Positions 62,354-64,000 of a stretch of 64,000 nucleotides of DNA are shown here, one piece after another. Both the position numbers and the translations under genes were made by a program. The notes under the pieces were generated by a model. That model was not told where the DNA came from and made no database searches. It was given only the letters and a program-made list of their open reading frames with translations. Each line of letters starts with the position of its first letter. Position 1 is the first letter of the stretch. The stretch spans positions 1 to 64,000 of the forward strand of contig JAKSIP010000002.1 of NCBI GenBank assembly GCA_024398715.1. Direction: 5' to 3'. Source of the stretch: Bacteroidaceae bacterium (lineage in GTDB: Bacteria; Bacteroidota; Bacteroidia; Bacteroidales; Bacteroidaceae).

Positions 62354-62797
62354 ATGAAGATATTGGTTATTAATGGTCCCAACCTGAACATGCTTGGTAT
62401 TCGCAATCCTAAGGTTTACGGAAATGGTACATATGCGGAACTTGTCGGGTTTATTGAAGAAAAAGCTGCAGGGTTAGGACTTCGGGTCAAAGTGTTCCAA
62501 TCCAATTCGGAGAGTGAGATTGTTACCGAAATTCAGAATGCGTACGGTATCTTTGACGGTATTGTCCTGAATGCCGCGGCTTATACCCATACCAGTGTGG
62601 CTATTCTGGATGCTTTGGAAGCTGTTTCAATCCCTACTGTAGAGGTCCATTTGAGTGATATAGCGAAAAGAGAGGATTTCCGTCATCATTCCTTTGTTTC
62701 CATGTATGCTTTCAAAACCATAAAAGGACTGGGTTTTGAAGGGTATGCACGTGCCCTTGAGGCTTTGGTGGATTATTCCGCGGCAGATTCTGAATAG
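62354..62797 (+). CDS. aroQ: Type II 3-dehydroquinate dehydratase
   Basis: A 147-residue shikimate-pathway enzyme of the dodecameric type II class. KILVINGPNLNMLGIRNPKVYG at the N-terminus, the catalytic-loop region and NAAAYTHTSVAI, EVHLSDIAKREDFRHHS are diagnostic. It converts 3-dehydroquinate to 3-dehydroshikimate. The BrkB gene begins 1 nt after the stop. Confidence 0.95.
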   Translation: MKILVINGPNLNMLGIRNPKVYGNGTYAELVGFIEEKAAGLGLRVKVFQSNSESEIVTEIQNAYGIFDGIVLNAAAYTHTSVAILDALEAVSIPTVEVHLSDIAKREDFRHHSFVSMYAFKTIKGLGFEGYARALEALVDYSAADSE

Positions 62798-62798
62798 T

Positions 62799-63674
62799 AT
62801 GAAACTGGATTTAAGGCATATTAAGGAGGTCGCTGTGCACAGGTTTAATGTTGCACGTATGACTTTTTCTTACTTTGCTACCCAGAAAGTTGGCTATCGG
62901 GCTGTCGCACTGGCTTTTTTTACAACTATTGCCTTTATTCCCTGCCTGGCTGTAACCATTAAGATTATCAGCGGGTTCGGTTTGCAGACCTATCTTGAAA
63001 GCACTCTTTTGAATATCTTCAAAGGTCAGCCCGAACTGGTTGAGACAGCTCTGGAATATGCCGGCAATGTTTTGGATATAGGCGGACATGTGGGTCTGTT
63101 CAGTTCGATATGTTTTCTCTCTTTGGTGTTCTGGCTTCTGATGCAGATAGAAAATGCATTCAATTATATCTGGAATATTAAAAAGAACCGCAATTTCCTG
63201 AAGAGACTTGGTTTTTATTTGGCCATTATCCTTATTCTGCCTTTTGTCATCCTGATGTTCTTTTCTACAATTCTGCAGTTTTCCGCATCCGGGAACGGAA
63301 TTATGTACTATCTGGTGAATGTGGGATTCTGGAAAAATATTTCCGAACTTCTGTCCTGGATAATCATTTATATGCTTCTGGTACTGACGCTGAGCGTTAT
63401 GTACAAATATATTCCTGTCTCTCACGTTAAATTCAGATATGCTTTCCGTGCCGCTCTGTTGACAGGTCTGATGTTGGATCTGTTCCAATGGGGATATGTT
63501 GAGACTCAGATTTTTTTCAACAGAATGAACTCCGTTTTCGGTGCAATTGCCGCTATCCCGTTTGTGATGGTGTGGTTCAATGTAATATGGTTCCTTGTTC
63601 TCTTTGGAGCCGAATATACCTTTGCATTGCAGAACAACGATATTGACGGACAAGCCTCTTTCAGTGTATCTTAA
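62799..63674 (+). CDS. YihY/BrkB family inner-membrane protein
   Basis: A 291-residue protein with about six membrane helices. VGYRAVALAFFTTIAFIPCLAV, FWLLMQIENAFNYIWNIKKNR and FGAIAAIPFVMVWFNVIWFLVLFGAEYTFALQ are family hallmarks. The role of the family is unclear; the old name ribonuclease BN is an error. The start at 62799, just after aroQ, is preferred to frames reaching into aroQ. Confidence 0.88.
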   Translation: MKLDLRHIKEVAVHRFNVARMTFSYFATQKVGYRAVALAFFTTIAFIPCLAVTIKIISGFGLQTYLESTLLNIFKGQPELVETALEYAGNVLDIGGHVGLFSSICFLSLVFWLLMQIENAFNYIWNIKKNRNFLKRLGFYLAIILILPFVILMFFSTILQFSASGNGIMYYLVNVGFWKNISELLSWIIIYMLLVLTLSVMYKYIPVSHVKFRYAFRAALLTGLMLDLFQWGYVETQIFFNRMNSVFGAIAAIPFVMVWFNVIWFLVLFGAEYTFALQNNDIDGQASFSVS

Positions 63675-63825
63675 AAAAAGTTAAAGTGTAAAAATTTGTA
63701 TGATACAGTTAAACTTTTGATTTGTTGTTGTATCAAAGGTTTGACTGCATATTAAAACAGGTTGCTTTTATTGCAAAAAGCATAGAAGCGACAATCTTTT
63801 TTTTCATAATTCACAATGTTGAAAG

Positions 63826-63857
63826 TGCTCGGCTCGTGAGAGTAGAGCATTTTTTTT
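63826..63857 (+). terminator. Hairpin with T-run downstream of brkB
   Basis: TGCTC...GAGCA with an inner CTC / GAG pair around GTGA, followed by eight T residues. It is 150 nt beyond the brkB stop, so it ends either a long 3' tail or a small separate transcript. The 63675-63825 stretch holds no ORF that I can support. Confidence 0.6.
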
Positions 63858-63873
63858 GTCATATCGGCATAAA

Positions 63874-63899
63874 AAAAAGGAAGGTTTCCCTTCCTTTTT
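63874..63899 (-). terminator. Bidirectional terminator beside the histone-like gene
   Basis: AAAAAGGAAGG and CCTTCCTTTTT form an 11-bp stem around TTTC, with A-rich and T-rich flanks on the two sides. It lies 27 nt beyond the stop of the minus-strand gene at the edge and can work in both directions. Confidence 0.8.
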
Positions 63900-63925
63900 A
63901 ATTTGACAGTAGTGCTATTGGTAAA

Positions 63926-64000
63926 TCACTTAACAGCTGCAATAGACAGTTTGCGGAACTCTTTCATGAGTTTCTCCAACTGAAGAGATGATTTGCGGGC
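63926..64000 (-). CDS. Histone H1-like DNA-binding protein (C-terminal part only)
   Basis: The window edge cuts this minus-strand gene; only the last 24 codons and the TGA stop are seen. The peptide ARKSSLQLEKLMKEFRKLS and the AAVK end match the C-terminal pattern RARKxSLEIEKLMKEFRKxS of the short histone H1-like (Hc1) proteins common in Bacteroidetes. These bind DNA non-specifically and condense the nucleoid. Called on a short match, so moderately confident. Confidence 0.6.
   Translation of the reverse strand, partial: ARKSSLQLEKLMKEFRKLSIAAVK

Overview
The window looks like a chromosomal piece of a Bacteroidales bacterium, probably Prevotellaceae or a close relative. The support is the Bacteroidetes promoter grammar (TTTG, 19-20 bp, TAnnTTTG) ahead of several genes, an UpxY/NusG-type antiterminator, Bacteroidetes-specific families (DUF6048, DUF6452, DUF4199, DUF5723, golvesin-domain amidase, histone H1-like protein), a long PPi-dependent phosphofructokinase, and lipoproteins and glycosidases typical of the order. 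The species cannot be named from the sequence alone. No rRNA, tRNA, CRISPR array or prophage was seen.

Layout. 1-362: tandem repeats. 584-3387: a lipoprotein and a GHL10-type glycosidase. 3403-8901: a complete tripartite RND efflux system (adaptor, pump, TolC-like channel). 8905-12801: two half-size chromate transporters on opposite strands around uvrA, then menG/ubiE on the minus strand. 13738-23612: a polysaccharide/capsule operon (FlaA1/WbpM-like dehydratase, SLBB export protein, Wzz-like protein, galE, rmlC, rmlD, UpxY-like antiterminator, UDP-glucuronate epimerase), followed closely by mfd. 39339-27007 (minus): a 12-gene co-oriented run, namely proC, GH97, GH43, two paired envelope genes, a FISUMP lipoprotein, DUF4199, GT2, DUF6452, DUF6048, mntP and apbE. 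39523-42887: a sodium-pumping biotin decarboxylase operon (gamma, alpha plus biotin carrier, beta). 42955-43770: a second tandem-repeat field, a nested inverted-repeat element and a tiny Gly/Tyr-rich peptide. 43834-46371: a GH9 lipoprotein. 46531-53447: a TPR membrane protein, recF with a DUF721 gene, then a minus-strand chain of NfeD, flotillin, Crp/Fnr, dCMP deaminase and CtpA. 53549-58496: YgiQ, a small unknown, a large amidase and another small unknown. 58612-60249: PPi-phosphofructokinase. 60371-62180: a REP-associated-type (Y1/HUH) transposase between two arrays of the same 50-bp repeat. 62354-63674: aroQ and a BrkB/YihY membrane protein. The right edge cuts a histone H1-like gene.

How the genes fit together. 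Most genes are core functions packed in overlapping operons: DNA repair (uvrA, mfd, recF), central metabolism (PFP, the sodium-pump decarboxylase, aroQ, proC, menG) and envelope building. The accessory character is concentrated in three repeat fields. The most interesting is the HUH transposase gene, which has its own Bacteroidetes-type promoter and sits between two direct arrays of a 50-bp unit, each unit carrying two copies of TTGGTACGG. The other two fields have unrelated sequence but share a 52-bp subunit and a 156-bp higher-order period. Domain and family names come from recognising sequence motifs; no database search was run.
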